Assembly (NCBI RefSeq): GCF_000721265.1
Contig: NZ_JOFZ01000016.1
Location: 62,001-126,000, forward strand
DNA length: 64,000 nucleotides
Origin: Streptomyces sp. NRRL F-5126
GTDB taxonomy: Bacteria > Actinomycetota > Actinomycetes > Streptomycetales > Streptomycetaceae
Direction: 5' to 3'
In this document: piece after piece, positions 1 to 9,075 of the stretch
Numbering within the stretch: the first letter of the stretch is position 1
How the letters are laid out: each line of letters starts with the position of its first letter
The notes under the pieces: model-generated
The model's database searches: none
The model's input: only the letters and a program-made list of their open reading frames with translations
What the model was told of the DNA's origin: nothing
Made by a program: the position numbers and the translations under genes

Positions 1-783
1 CGCGCTCCGGTAGGCGTCCACCGTCTCGCGGTTGAAGTAGTAGTAGTGCAGGTACTCGTTGGGGATCACGCCCAGTGAGGCCAGCCACTCGGCCCCGAAG
101 AGCCGGCCCTCCTCGAAGGAGCCGAGCAGCCCGGGATCGCCGAGCAGCCGCGGCAGCCGGTCACGGCCCGCCACGTACAGGCCGGTCAGCCAGCCCAGGT
201 GGTTGAGACCCGCGTAATCCACGCGTGCGGTGGCGGGATCGGCGCCCAGCGTCCGCGCCACCCGCCGCGCGAGACCCACGGGGGAGTCGCAGATGCCGAT
301 CACCCGGTCGCCGAGCACGCGCCCCATCGCCTCGGTCACGAGACCGGCGGGATTGGTGAAGTTGATGACCCACGCGTCCGGCGCGAGCGCCGCGACCCGC
401 CGGGCGATCGCCGTCGCGACGGGCACCGTGCGCAGCCCGTACGCGATGCCGCCGGCGCCCACCGTCTCCTGGCCGAGCACGCCCTCGGCCAGCGCCACCC
501 GCTCGTCGGCGGCCCTGCCGGCCAGGCCGCCCACCCGGATCGCGGAGAAGACGAAGTCCGCGCCGCGCAGCGCCTGGTCGAGGTCCGTGGTGGCGGTGAC
601 GGCCGGCGCGTCCGCCACGCCCGCCGCCTGGTCGGCGAGGACCCGGCCCACGGCCGACAGCCTGCCCGCGTCCACGTCGTACAGCGTGACCGAGGTGATC
701 CGGCCCTCGCCGCGGTCGCGCAGCAGCGCCCCGTACACCAGCGGCACACGGAACCCGCCGCCGCCCAGAATCGTCAGCCTCAT
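1..783 (-). CDS. 6-phospho-beta-glucosidase, GH4 family (3' end outside window)
   Basis: This is the N-terminal 261 codons of a family 4 glycoside hydrolase, a cytoplasmic NAD- and metal-dependent enzyme that cleaves phosphorylated or free beta-glucosides by a redox-elimination mechanism. The N-terminus has the Rossmann motif ILGGGGFRVP. The GH4 landmarks INFTNPAG (about residues 140-147), GICDSPVGL (metal-ligand Cys165) and LNHLGW (metal-ligand His195) are all present. The ATG at 783 is the first start that keeps the Rossmann strand complete. The gene runs off the left edge, so its C-terminal half and any operon partners cannot be seen. Which substrate it uses (phosphorylated cellobiose or other) is not decided by the sequence. 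Confidence 0.88.
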   Translation of the reverse strand, partial: MRLTILGGGGFRVPLVYGALLRDRGEGRITSVTLYDVDAGRLSAVGRVLADQAAGVADAPAVTATTDLDQALRGADFVFSAIRVGGLAGRAADERVALAEGVLGQETVGAGGIAYGLRTVPVATAIARRVAALAPDAWVINFTNPAGLVTEAMGRVLGDRVIGICDSPVGLARRVARTLGADPATARVDYAGLNHLGWLTGLYVAGRDRLPRLLGDPGLLGSFEEGRLFGAEWLASLGVIPNEYLHYYYFNRETVDAYRSA

Positions 784-920
784 GCCAGGACCGCCTCCCT
801 CTCGCATCCGTACACGGACCGATCATCGCCGACCCGCCGGCCCCTCGACACAACCGGACCGCGGGAGCGGCAGGAGAACGTCCGTGACGAGGCAGGCCAT
901 CGGCACGGGACAATGGGCGC

Positions 921-1355
921 ATGGCCAAGCGCACCCGCCGTCCTTCCGCCCCCGTCAAGCCCGGGGTCCCGGCGTCCTCGCCGTGTCCCTGCGGGCTGCC
1001 CGCCACCTACGGTGCCTGCTGCGCGCGCTTCCACACGGGCAGCGCGGCCCCCGCCACCGCCGAGTCGCTCATGCGCTCCCGCTACAGCGCCTTCGCCGTG
1101 CGCGACGAGCCGTACCTGCTGCGCACCTGGGCGGCCGCCACCAGGCCCACCGCCCTCGGCCTCGACCCCGCGGTGCGCTGGACGGGGCTCGACGTCCTGG
1201 CCGGCACGGACGGCACCGCCTTCCACACCACGGGCACCGTCACCTTCGCCGCGCACTACACGGACCGCGGCGGGCCCGGAACCCTGCGCGAGCGCAGCAC
1301 CTTCGCGCGCGAGCAGGGCCGCTGGGTCTACGTGGACGGAGACGTTCAGGGCTGA
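921..1355 (+). CDS. YchJ-like SEC-C/NTF2-fold protein (UPF0225)
   Basis: A 144-residue protein of the YchJ family. Residues about 20-36 hold a compact Cys cluster (PCPCGLPATYGACC) of the SEC-C type, which binds zinc in SecA and YchJ. It is followed by the family signature LMRSRYSAFAVRDEPYLL and an NTF2-like C-terminal half that contains FHTTGTVTFAAHY. The family has no established biochemical role, so none is assigned. The gene stands alone, divergent from the GH4 gene, with a 137-bp gap. Its start ATG at 921 is the only one that gives the normal family length. A 12-bp self-complementary GACGCCGGCGTC lies just after its stop, before the convergent exporter gene. Confidence 0.85.
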   Translation: MAKRTRRPSAPVKPGVPASSPCPCGLPATYGACCARFHTGSAAPATAESLMRSRYSAFAVRDEPYLLRTWAAATRPTALGLDPAVRWTGLDVLAGTDGTAFHTTGTVTFAAHYTDRGGPGTLRERSTFAREQGRWVYVDGDVQG

Positions 1356-1406
1356 CGTTCGACGCCGGCGTCCAGAGCTGAGGGCAGGCGCTCGGGGCCA
1401 GGACCG

Positions 1407-3518
1407 TCACGACCCCCGGCCCTGCCCCGAGGCTGTCGCGCCGACCGGCAGCCGCACCGCCGAACCGGGCATCAGCGTGTGCGACAGGTCCTCCGCGAGC
1501 AGCCGCTTCGCGATCGCGTCCACGGCCCTGCGCAGCTCCTGCCCGCTCGGCCGGCCACGGTCCGCGGTCAGCCGCTCGTTGAGCCACTGCCCCCACGCCG
1601 CGTTGATCGCGTCGGCCTCCCTGCTGCCCGCCGCCGTGTGCGAGAAGAAGGTGCCCGCCCTGGTCAGGAACCCCTCGTCGACCATGCGGTCGAAGACCGG
1701 GACCAGGACCTCGGGCGGCAGGTCGCGCCGGGCCGCGATCAGGCCGAGGCTCGCGTGCCCCACCATCCGGGTCAGCAGCTCCACCTGCATCACGGCCCAG
1801 GCACCGGCGATGTCGAGCCGCGTGTCGGAACCCCGTACCACGGAGCGCGCCACATCGGGCCGCACCCCCTTGAGGATTCTGGCGACCGACACTTCGAGCA
1901 CCCGTCCCGAGTCGCCGGAGCGCGGCGTCGCGAACCCCTCGCCCATGTCCGTGGAGGTGGCGCGCGCCGAGTCGCGCAGCTTGACCTGCCTGAGGAAGAG
2001 CGCCACCACGAAGCCGGCCAGGGCCACCGGCACGGTCCACAGGAAGACGGTGTGCAGGGTGTCCGCGTAGGCCTGCACCACGGGCGCCGACTGCGCGGGC
2101 GGCAGCCGGTGCACACCCTCGGGGCTGCCCGCCGCCTTGGCCACCGCGGACGGCGACGCCCCGCCCGCACGGACCGCCTCGGCGATCCCGTCACGCAGGT
2201 TGGGCTTCAGCGCGTTGACGTAGATCGTGCCGAAGACGGCGGTGCCGAACGAGCTGCCGAGCGTGCGGAAGAACGTGACACCGGAGGTGGCCGTGCCGAG
2301 GTCCGCGTAGTCCACGGTGTTCTGCACCGCGATCGTCAGGACCTGCATGGCAAGGCCGATGCCGAGGCCCAGCACGAACATCGCGCCGGACTCCTTCCAC
2401 ACGCCGGAGCCCGGCCCGACCCGCGACAGCAGGAACAGGCCCAGAGCCATCACCAGCGTTCCCGCGATGGGGAAGACGCGGTACCTGCCGGTCTTGCTGA
2501 CGACGTTCCCGCTGAAGACCGAGGCGATCAGCAGCCCGATGACCATCGGCAGGGTCCGCACCCCGGAGATGGTCGCCGAGTCGCCGTCCACGTACTGGAG
2601 GTAGGTCGGCAGGTACGTCATCGCGCCCAGCATCGCGAAACCCACGATGAAGCTGAGGATCGAGCAGACCGAGAAGACCGGGTTGCGGAACAGCCGTACC
2701 GGCAGCATGGGCTGCACGGCCCGCGTCTCGGCGACGCAGAACAGGGCGAGCGCCACGACACCGCCGGCGAACAGGCCGAGGATGACGGGCGAGCCCCACG
2801 CGTACTGGTTGCCGCCCCAGCTGGTGCCGAGGATGAGCGCGCCCGCGCCCAGGGCGACCAGGGCGATGCCGCGGTAGTCGATGACCGGTTTCGCCGCGGA
2901 CCTCACGGACGGGATGGTGCGCGCCGCCGCGACCACCACGACGATCGCGATCGGCACGTTCACGTAGAACGCCCACCGCCACGTCAGATGGTCGGTGAAC
3001 ACGCCGCCGAGCAGCGGCCCGATGACGGTCGCGACGCCGAACACCGCCCCGATGGCGCCCTGGTACTTGCCGCGTTCGCGCAGCGGGATGACGTCGGCGA
3101 TCAGCGCCATCGCCGTCACCATCAGCCCGCCCGCACCGATGCCCTGGAGGGCGCGCCACGCGATCAGCAGCGTCATGCCGTTCGCGAGACCGCACAGGAA
3201 CGAGCCCGTGATGAAGACGACTGCCGAGAGCTGAAAGATCAGCTTGCGCCCGAACAGGTCGCCGAACTTGCCGACGAGCGCCGTCGAGATGGTCTCCGCG
3301 AGCAGGTACGAGGTGACCACCCACGACATGTGCTCGGCGCCGCCGAGGTCGGCGACGATGGTGGGCAGCGCCGTGCCGACGATGGTCTGGTCGAGCGCCG
3401 CCAGCAGGATGCCGAGCACGATCGTCGTGAACACGATGTTCCTGCGCCGCCCGGTCAGCGCGACGGGCGCGGCCTGCGAGGGCGCCGGCTCGGGACGTTG
3501 CTCGCTGACGGTGCTCAT
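1407..3518 (-). CDS. MFS drug exporter, DHA2/EmrB-QacA family, with extra C-terminal domain
   Basis: A 703-residue proton-driven multidrug efflux permease of the 14-helix DHA2 group. The first ~510 residues hold the membrane part. The motif [16 protein letters not shown] is diagnostic for DHA2 helix 1, and the MFS motif [10 protein letters not shown] follows helix 2. The start ATG (3518) gives the usual short cytosolic N-terminus; its Shine-Dalgarno is weak. After the last helix there is a soluble extension of roughly 170 residues, predicted helical. It contains [25 protein letters not shown] text and resembles a winged-helix/MarR-like fold by eye only. Most DHA2 pumps end near 500-550 residues, so the tail is unusual. 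No regulator gene is adjacent, and the substrate is unknown. Confidence 0.88.
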   Translation of the reverse strand: MSTVSEQRPEPAPSQAAPVALTGRRRNIVFTTIVLGILLAALDQTIVGTALPTIVADLGGAEHMSWVVTSYLLAETISTALVGKFGDLFGRKLIFQLSAVVFITGSFLCGLANGMTLLIAWRALQGIGAGGLMVTAMALIADVIPLRERGKYQGAIGAVFGVATVIGPLLGGVFTDHLTWRWAFYVNVPIAIVVVVAAARTIPSVRSAAKPVIDYRGIALVALGAGALILGTSWGGNQYAWGSPVILGLFAGGVVALALFCVAETRAVQPMLPVRLFRNPVFSVCSILSFIVGFAMLGAMTYLPTYLQYVDGDSATISGVRTLPMVIGLLIASVFSGNVVSKTGRYRVFPIAGTLVMALGLFLLSRVGPGSGVWKESGAMFVLGLGIGLAMQVLTIAVQNTVDYADLGTATSGVTFFRTLGSSFGTAVFGTIYVNALKPNLRDGIAEAVRAGGASPSAVAKAAGSPEGVHRLPPAQSAPVVQAYADTLHTVFLWTVPVALAGFVVALFLRQVKLRDSARATSTDMGEGFATPRSGDSGRVLEVSVARILKGVRPDVARSVVRGSDTRLDIAGAWAVMQVELLTRMVGHASLGLIAARRDLPPEVLVPVFDRMVDEGFLTRAGTFFSHTAAGSREADAINAAWGQWLNERLTADRGRPSGQELRRAVDAIAKRLLAEDLSHTLMPGSAVRLPVGATASGQGRGS

Positions 3519-3624
3519 CCTTGCACGCTCACACCACCGGCCCACGCCCGCATGCGGAGAGGTCCGGACGGGCGCGCCCCGGCGCCTCCCGGCACCGCCT
3601 GGCCGATTCGCCCCACCCGGCCCC

Positions 3625-4686
3625 TCACGCCCCGCCGAACACCTGGGCCAGGTCGTAGCCGACGACCTCCGCGAGCTGCGCGTACGTGCAGTCTCCTGGC
3701 GCCTTGTCGGGGCGCCACCTGCGCCACTGCGCCGTATGGCGCAACCGCGTCCCCTCCATGTGGTCGTACGCGACCTCGCACACGCGCTCCGGCCGCAGCG
3801 CCACCCAGGACAGGTCCTTCTTGCCGCTCCAGCGCGAGGGCGCGCCCGGCAGCCGCGCGCTCTCGTGCGCCGACGCCTCGCCCCACGAGGCCCAGGGATG
3901 GTCCGCCGGATCCATGCGCAGCGGCTCAAGCTCCTCCATCAGCTGCGCCCGCCGCTTCATCGGGAACGCGGCGCACACGCCGACGTGCTGGAGCACGCCC
4001 GCGTCGTCGTACAGGCCGAGCAGCAGCGACCCCACCACCGGACCGCTCTTGTGGGGGCGGTAGCCCGCCACGACGACGTCCGCGGTCCGCTCATGCTTGA
4101 CCTTGTACATGGCACGCACGTCCGGGCGGTAGGGCAGGTCGAGCGGTTTGGCGACGACGCCGTCGAGGCCCGCTCCCTCGTACCGCTCGAACCAGTCGCC
4201 CGCCACGGCGATGTCCGTCGTCGCCGGCGCGATGTGCACCGGCGCCCGCACCCCGGTCAGCGCCGCCTCCAGCGCCTCGCGCCGCAGCGACTGGGCGATG
4301 GAGAGCAGGGAGGCGTCGCCCTTCGCCAGCAGGTCGAACGCGACGAAGCTCGCCGGTGTGCGCTCCGCGAGCGTGGCCACGCGCGAGGCCGCCGGGTGGA
4401 TGCGCTCGGTGAGCCGGTCGAAGTCGAGACGCCCGTTGTGCACGACGACGATCTCGCCGTCCACCACGCAGCGGTCCGGCAGTTCGGCGCGCACCGCGTC
4501 CACGAGTTCCGGGAAGTACCGTGTCAGCGGCTTGCCGTTGCGGCTGCCGATGACGACCTCGTCCCCGTCCCGGTGCACGATCGCGCGGAACCCGTCCCAC
4601 TTCGCCTCGTAACTCATGCCGGGCGGTATGCGGGCGACGGATTTCGCGAGCATCGGCAGGATCGGGGGCATCACCGGCAGGTCCAT
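3625..4686 (-). CDS. ATP-dependent DNA ligase (NHEJ LigD/LigC-type ligase domain)
   Basis: A 353-residue stand-alone ATP-dependent DNA ligase. The adenylation motif I is EAKWDGFR with nucleophile Lys29. Motif III (FVAFDLLA), motif IV ([11 protein letters not shown]) and motif V ([16 protein letters not shown]) follow, then an OB-fold region. It seals nicks and joins DNA ends in repair. In mycobacteria and Streptomyces such ligases act with Ku and a primase-polymerase in non-homologous end joining. Here that polymerase is encoded divergently 75 bp away. The start at 4686 (MDLPVMPP) fits the family. No Ku gene occurs in the window, so NHEJ membership is inferred from the neighbour. Confidence 0.93.
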   Translation of the reverse strand: MDLPVMPPILPMLAKSVARIPPGMSYEAKWDGFRAIVHRDGDEVVIGSRNGKPLTRYFPELVDAVRAELPDRCVVDGEIVVVHNGRLDFDRLTERIHPAASRVATLAERTPASFVAFDLLAKGDASLLSIAQSLRREALEAALTGVRAPVHIAPATTDIAVAGDWFERYEGAGLDGVVAKPLDLPYRPDVRAMYKVKHERTADVVVAGYRPHKSGPVVGSLLLGLYDDAGVLQHVGVCAAFPMKRRAQLMEELEPLRMDPADHPWASWGEASAHESARLPGAPSRWSGKKDLSWVALRPERVCEVAYDHMEGTRLRHTAQWRRWRPDKAPGDCTYAQLAEVVGYDLAQVFGGA

Positions 4687-4761
4687 GCGTCCGATTGTCA
4701 CCGCGGGCGCCGCACTCCGCCCGATGTGCGCGCCGCACGTGCCGGGCCTAGCGTGACGCAC

Positions 4762-5772
4762 ATGGGCGCAGCGGTGGAGCTGGACGCGGGCGGCAGGACC
4801 GTACGGCTGTCGAACCCCGACAAGGTGTACTTCCCCGAGCGCGGCTTCACCAAGATGGACGTCGCCCGCTACTACCTCGCCGTGGGCGACGGGATCGGCC
4901 GCGCGCTCGGCGAGCGGCCGACCACCATGGAGCGCTTCCCGGACGGCGTCACCGGCGAGTCGTTCTTCCAGAAGCGCGCCCCCAAGAACACGCCCGACTG
5001 GATCCCCACGGCGAGGATCGCCTTCCCCAGCGGCCGGTTCGCGGACGAGATCTGCCCCACCGAGGTCGCCGCCGTCGTGTGGGCCGCGAACCTCGGGTGT
5101 CTCACCTTCCACCCCTGGCCCGTGCGCCGGCACGACACGGACCACCCCGACGAGCTGCGCATCGATCTCGACCCGCAGCCGGGCACCGGCTTCGCCGAGG
5201 CCGTCACCGCCGCCCACGAACTGCGGGCTGTCCTCGACGAGCAGGGGCTGCGCGGCTGGCCCAAGACGTCCGGCGGCCGCGGGCTGCACGTGTTCGTGCC
5301 GATCGAGCCCCGATGGACGTTCACGCAGGTCCGCAGGTGCGCCATCGCCGTCGGCCGGGAGCTCGAGCGGCGGATGCCGGAGCGCGTGACGACCGCGTGG
5401 TGGAAGGAGGAGCGGGGGCAGAAGATCTTCGTCGACTACAACCAGACAGCACGCGACCGCACCATCGCCTCCGCGTACTCCGTGCGCCCGAGGCCGCACG
5501 CCCCGGTCTCCGCGCCGCTGCGCTGGGACGAGATCGACGACGTGTCCCCGCGGGACTTCGACATCGCGACCATGCCCGCGCGGTACGCGGAACTCGGCGA
5601 TGTGCACGCCGGCATGGACCGGCACGCGTTCGGCCTCGAGTCCCTGCTCGACCTCGCGGCGAGGGACGAGCGCGAGCACGGGCTCGGCGACCTGCCCTAC
5701 CCGCCTGACCACCCGAAGGCACCGGGCGAGCCCACCCGCGTCCAGCCGAGCCGCGCCCGCCGCAAGCCCTGA
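4762..5772 (+). CDS. LigD-type primase-polymerase domain protein (NHEJ)
   Basis: A 336-residue archaeo-eukaryotic primase family polymerase, the PolDom of LigD as a free-standing protein. Key residues are the metal-binding pair Asp135/Asp137 in RIDLDPQPG, the motif KTSGGRGLHVFVPI and the third motif FVDYNQTARDRTIASAYSVR. The family fills gaps, adds ribonucleotides and holds broken DNA ends during NHEJ. The start ATG at 4762 is 75 bp from the divergent ligase gene, so one short intergenic region probably drives both. A basic C-terminal tail (SRARRKP) ends the protein. The nuclease domain of three-domain LigD proteins is absent. Confidence 0.92.
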   Translation: MGAAVELDAGGRTVRLSNPDKVYFPERGFTKMDVARYYLAVGDGIGRALGERPTTMERFPDGVTGESFFQKRAPKNTPDWIPTARIAFPSGRFADEICPTEVAAVVWAANLGCLTFHPWPVRRHDTDHPDELRIDLDPQPGTGFAEAVTAAHELRAVLDEQGLRGWPKTSGGRGLHVFVPIEPRWTFTQVRRCAIAVGRELERRMPERVTTAWWKEERGQKIFVDYNQTARDRTIASAYSVRPRPHAPVSAPLRWDEIDDVSPRDFDIATMPARYAELGDVHAGMDRHAFGLESLLDLAARDEREHGLGDLPYPPDHPKAPGEPTRVQPSRARRKP

Positions 5773-5904
5773 GCGCGCGGGGTCCGTGCCCGAGGCGGCG
5801 ACGCGCCGCGCCGGGCGGGCAGCTGTACAACGCGGCCTGCCGCTGGGACGCTACGAACGTCACGGCGTGGGCCACGCGCGTTCGGCTCGTGGCGCCCGTC
5901 CTCG

Positions 5905-5934
5905 CCGATTGATGATTGATCAACCATCAATCGG
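5905..5934. promoter_or_regulatory. 30-bp near-perfect palindrome upstream of the WhiB-like gene
   Basis: Two 15-bp arms (left arm CCGATTGATGATTGA) meet at a central TGATCA. Only one base pair in the 15 fails to match. The site is strikingly AT-rich for this genome and ends 31 bp before the start of the WhiB-like gene, where an operator would sit. The binding protein is unknown. Confidence 0.6.
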
Positions 5935-5965
5935 ACGTTTATCGACATGCGGAAGCCTGACACGC

Positions 5966-6241
5966 ATGCCGATCAACCCAACCCCCGGTACGAACGCGGG
6001 TTCCCGGTCCGTCACAGACACGTCGCCGGCCTGGCAGGACAGCGCGCTGTGCGCGCAAACAGGGCCCGAGTTCTTCTTTCCCGCCCCAGGCTCCTCCACC
6101 CGGGAGGCCAAGCAGCTCTGCGGGGCCTGCCCGGAGCGCGCGGCCTGCCTCGCCTACGCGCTCGAACACGACGAGCGGTTCGGCGTCTGGGGCGGCCTCT
6201 CCGAGCGTGAGCGCCTTCGGCTGCGCCGGACCCGCCGCTGA
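5966..6241 (+). CDS. WhiB-family iron-sulfur transcriptional regulator
   Basis: A 91-residue Wbl protein. The four cluster-binding cysteines are Cys29, Cys52, Cys55 and Cys61 (pattern C-x22-CxxC-x5-C), followed by the invariant turn GVWGG and a basic tail RLRLRRTRR that contacts DNA or the sigma factor. Wbl proteins bind a redox-sensitive 4Fe-4S cluster and usually work with the housekeeping sigma factor region 4. The ATG at 5966 gives typical length; an in-frame upstream ATG within the palindrome (around 5912) would add about 18 residues. The gene is monocistronic. The tail does not match the AT-hook of WhiB7, and I cannot place it in a named subgroup. Confidence 0.9.
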   Translation: MPINPTPGTNAGSRSVTDTSPAWQDSALCAQTGPEFFFPAPGSSTREAKQLCGACPERAACLAYALEHDERFGVWGGLSERERLRLRRTRR

Positions 6242-6575
6242 CCGAACCGAAACCCCAGCTCAACCATGCCTTTACCCGGTCTTGGCCGAAAGTCGCCGTG
6301 CTGAAGCGGCCTGCCCGGCGCTCCGCCGCCGGCCGGCCGGACCGCGAGCCCGCACGCTGCCAGGCTCTTACGGCGGCATGCACGATGTCACATTCCGGAC
6401 GTCCGGCCGCCGGTGCGGGGGAGTCGGCGGAACGATGCCATCCATGTGAACGGCCGTTATCGCCAGGGGTGTTCATCCCCAGCTCCGGCCCTCGATCGGC
6501 TCCGCCGAGGGGCCGCTCCGCGCCCCAGTGCGGCCGCGCCGCTCACGCCTGGACCGCGGCCCCGGCGGGATGAAG

Positions 6576-6613
6576 GGTTCGTTTACCGGACGTGACCATC
6601 CGACGAACGAACC
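6576..6613. promoter_or_regulatory. Spaced inverted repeat in the 658-bp gap before the metalloprotease
   Basis: GGTTCGTT (6576-6583) is repeated inverted as AACGAACC (6606-6613), 22 bp apart. It lies about 290 bp upstream of the secreted protease gene. The rest of the 6242-6899 gap holds no convincing gene; it likely contains the protease promoter, but no clear -35/-10 pair can be named. Confidence 0.35.
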
Positions 6614-6899
6614 GTTTCCGGCCAATCCAATGACGCGCTCCTGACAACTCTGTCCTCGGGCTGCCACTCTTCCCACGGCCACCAGAACAGTCCGGGCACG
6701 GATGTTCGTCCGTGGCCCGCGCCGGCCCCGTCCGCACTCCCGGGACCAGCGCGTCCGCACGGCCAGAGCACGGACCCGCCCGGTCGCCCGACCGGGTGCG
6801 GCGCACACATGGTTCCGCCCCGCTCTGCCCGGACGGCCACCCCGCCGCCCGGTGTCCGCCATGGCCACGAGACCCGGGGCCACGCAGAAGGAGTCAGTG

Positions 6900-8990
6900 T
6901 TGAGAAGCATCTCCCACAGACGTACCCCCCACGCCTTCCCCGGTGGCGGTCGCCGACGTGCGACCGCCACCGGTGCCTTGGTCGCCGTCGCCGCGATGCT
7001 CGCGGTGGGCACCCAGGCGGGCGCCGCCTCGGCGGACACGCACGCGTCGGCCGCCAAGAAGCCGCTCACGCTCACCGGGAAGCTCGACACGGGTGCCCTG
7101 CCCGCCAAGCTCACCCCGTCCGCGCGCGCCGAGCTGATACGCGGGGCCAACGCGACCAAGGCGGACACCGCCAAGAGCCTGGGCCTCGGCGCGCAGCAGA
7201 AGCTGACCGTCAAGGATGTCGTCAAGGACCGCGACGGCACGGTGCACACCCGCTACGAGCGCACCTACGCCGGCCTGCCGGTGCTCGGCGGTGACCTGGT
7301 GGTCCAGACGGCGAAGTCCGGCAAGACCGAGAAGGTCACCCGGGCGGCCACCGCCAAGCTCGGCAAGGTCTCCACCACGGCCGCGGTGAAGCCGGCCGCG
7401 GCCGAGAAGAAGGCGCTCGCACTCGCCAAGGACGCCGGATCGGCGAAGACGAGCGCGGACAAGGCGCCCCGCAAGGTCATCTGGATCGCCGGCGGCAAGC
7501 CGACACTGGCCTACGAGACCGTCATCGGCGGGCTTCAGGACGACGGCACCCCGAACCAGTTGCACGTCATCACCGACGCCGCCACGGGCAAGAAGATCTT
7601 CCAGTGGCAGGGCATCGAGACCAGCACGGGCACCGGCAACACCGAGTACAGCGGCACCGTGTCGCTCTCGACCTCGACCTCGGGCTCGTCGTACACCCTC
7701 AACGACACGACGCGCGGCGGCCACAAGACGTACAACCTGAACCACGGCACGTCCGGCACGGGCAGCCTGTTCACGGACCCCGACGACACGTGGGGCGACG
7801 GCACCCCGAACAACGCGCAGACCGCGGCCGCGGACGCGCACTACGGCGCCGCCGAGACGTGGGACTTCTACAAGGACACCTTCGGGCGCACGGGCATACG
7901 CGGCGACGGCGCCGCCGCATACTCCCGCGTCCACTACGGCAACAGCTACGTCAACGCCTTCTGGGACGACAGCTGCTTCTGCATGACCTACGGCGACGGG
8001 CAGAACAACCAGGACCCGCTGACCGCGCTCGACGTGGCCGGGCACGAGATGTCGCACGGCGTCACCGCCGCCACGGCCGGCCTCAACTACAGCGGTGAGT
8101 CCGGCGGCCTCAACGAGGCCACCTCGGACATCATGGGCACCGGTGTGGAGTGGTACGCCAACAACGCGAGCGACAAGGGCGACTACCTCATCGGCGAGAA
8201 GATCGACATCAACGGGAACGGCACCCCGCTGCGCTACATGGACCAGCCCAGCAAGGACGGCGGCTCCGCCGACTACTGGTCGTCAGGCGTCGGCAACGAG
8301 GACGTCCACTACTCCTCGGGCGTGGCCAACCACTTCTTCTACCTGCTCTCCGAAGGCAGCGGTGCGAAGACCATCAACGGCGTCAACTACAACTCGCCCA
8401 CCTCGGACGGCCTCCCCGTCACCGGCATCGGCCGCGACAAGGCGCTGCAGATCTGGTACAAGGCGCTGACCGAGCAGTTCACGTCGACCACCGACTACGC
8501 GTCGGCCCGCACCGGCACCCTCGCGGCCGCCTCCGCGCTGTACGGCGCGAGCTCGCCCGAGTACAAGGCGGTCGAGAACGCCTGGGCCGGGGTGAACGTC
8601 GGCTCGCGTGACGGCGGCGGCAACCCTCCGCCGACCGGGAACGGGACGTTCGAGAACAGCAACAACATCAACATCCCGGACGGTTACGGCTCGGCGAGCT
8701 CGAGCGTCGACGTGACCGGCATCAGCGGTGCGGCTCCGAGCAACCTCCAGGTGTCCGTGGACATCAAGCACAGCTACCGCGGTGACCTGATCGTGGACCT
8801 GGTGGCCCCGAACGGCGCCTACGCCCGCCTGAAGGACTACAGCCCGTACGACTCGGCCGCCAATGTGAGCGGCACGTGGACCGTCGACGCGTCCTCGGTG
8901 GCGGCGGCCGGCACCTGGAAGCTCCGGGTGCAGGACGTCTACACCGGCGACACCGGCTACATCGACGACTTCAAGATCACCTTCCCGTAA
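6900..8990 (+). CDS. Secreted M4 (thermolysin-like) metalloprotease with C-terminal P domain
   Basis: A 696-residue secreted zinc endopeptidase. A signal peptide with a basic stretch (GGGRRRATATG) and a hydrophobic core ending near AGAASA is followed by an FTP/PepSY propeptide to about residue 225. The M4 catalytic domain carries zinc ligands His382 and His386 in HEMSH, the third ligand Glu in GGLNEATSDIMG, and the catalytic His in DVHYSSGVANHF. After a Gly/Pro linker, about 115 residues form a proprotein-convertase P domain (NINIPDGYGSASSS through IDDFKITFP). I chose the TTG at 6900 because AAGGAG lies 6 nt upstream; the GTG at 6897 is an alternative. It is monocistronic and ends at a bidirectional terminator. 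Confidence 0.93.
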   Translation: MRSISHRRTPHAFPGGGRRRATATGALVAVAAMLAVGTQAGAASADTHASAAKKPLTLTGKLDTGALPAKLTPSARAELIRGANATKADTAKSLGLGAQQKLTVKDVVKDRDGTVHTRYERTYAGLPVLGGDLVVQTAKSGKTEKVTRAATAKLGKVSTTAAVKPAAAEKKALALAKDAGSAKTSADKAPRKVIWIAGGKPTLAYETVIGGLQDDGTPNQLHVITDAATGKKIFQWQGIETSTGTGNTEYSGTVSLSTSTSGSSYTLNDTTRGGHKTYNLNHGTSGTGSLFTDPDDTWGDGTPNNAQTAAADAHYGAAETWDFYKDTFGRTGIRGDGAAAYSRVHYGNSYVNAFWDDSCFCMTYGDGQNNQDPLTALDVAGHEMSHGVTAATAGLNYSGESGGLNEATSDIMGTGVEWYANNASDKGDYLIGEKIDINGNGTPLRYMDQPSKDGGSADYWSSGVGNEDVHYSSGVANHFFYLLSEGSGAKTINGVNYNSPTSDGLPVTGIGRDKALQIWYKALTEQFTSTTDYASARTGTLAAASALYGASSPEYKAVENAWAGVNVGSRDGGGNPPPTGNGTFENSNNINIPDGYGSASSSVDVTGISGAAPSNLQVSVDIKHSYRGDLIVDLVAPNGAYARLKDYSPYDSAANVSGTWTVDASSVAAAGTWKLRVQDVYTGDTGYIDDFKITFP

Positions 8991-9012
8991 ACACGGGGGC
9001 GTACGTCGAGAC

Positions 9013-9050
9013 GGCGCCGTCCCGGGTGGCCGGCCACCCGGTACGGCGCC
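9013..9050. terminator. Bidirectional terminator between protease and desaturase genes
   Basis: Nested hairpin: outer arms GGCGCCGT (9013-9020) and ACGGCGCC (9043-9050), inner arms CCGGGTGG and CCACCCGG around CCGG. It sits between two convergent genes. There is no U-tract, as is common in Streptomyces. Confidence 0.75.
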
Positions 9051-9075
9051 GCCGTACGCACCGGACCGCGCGCTG

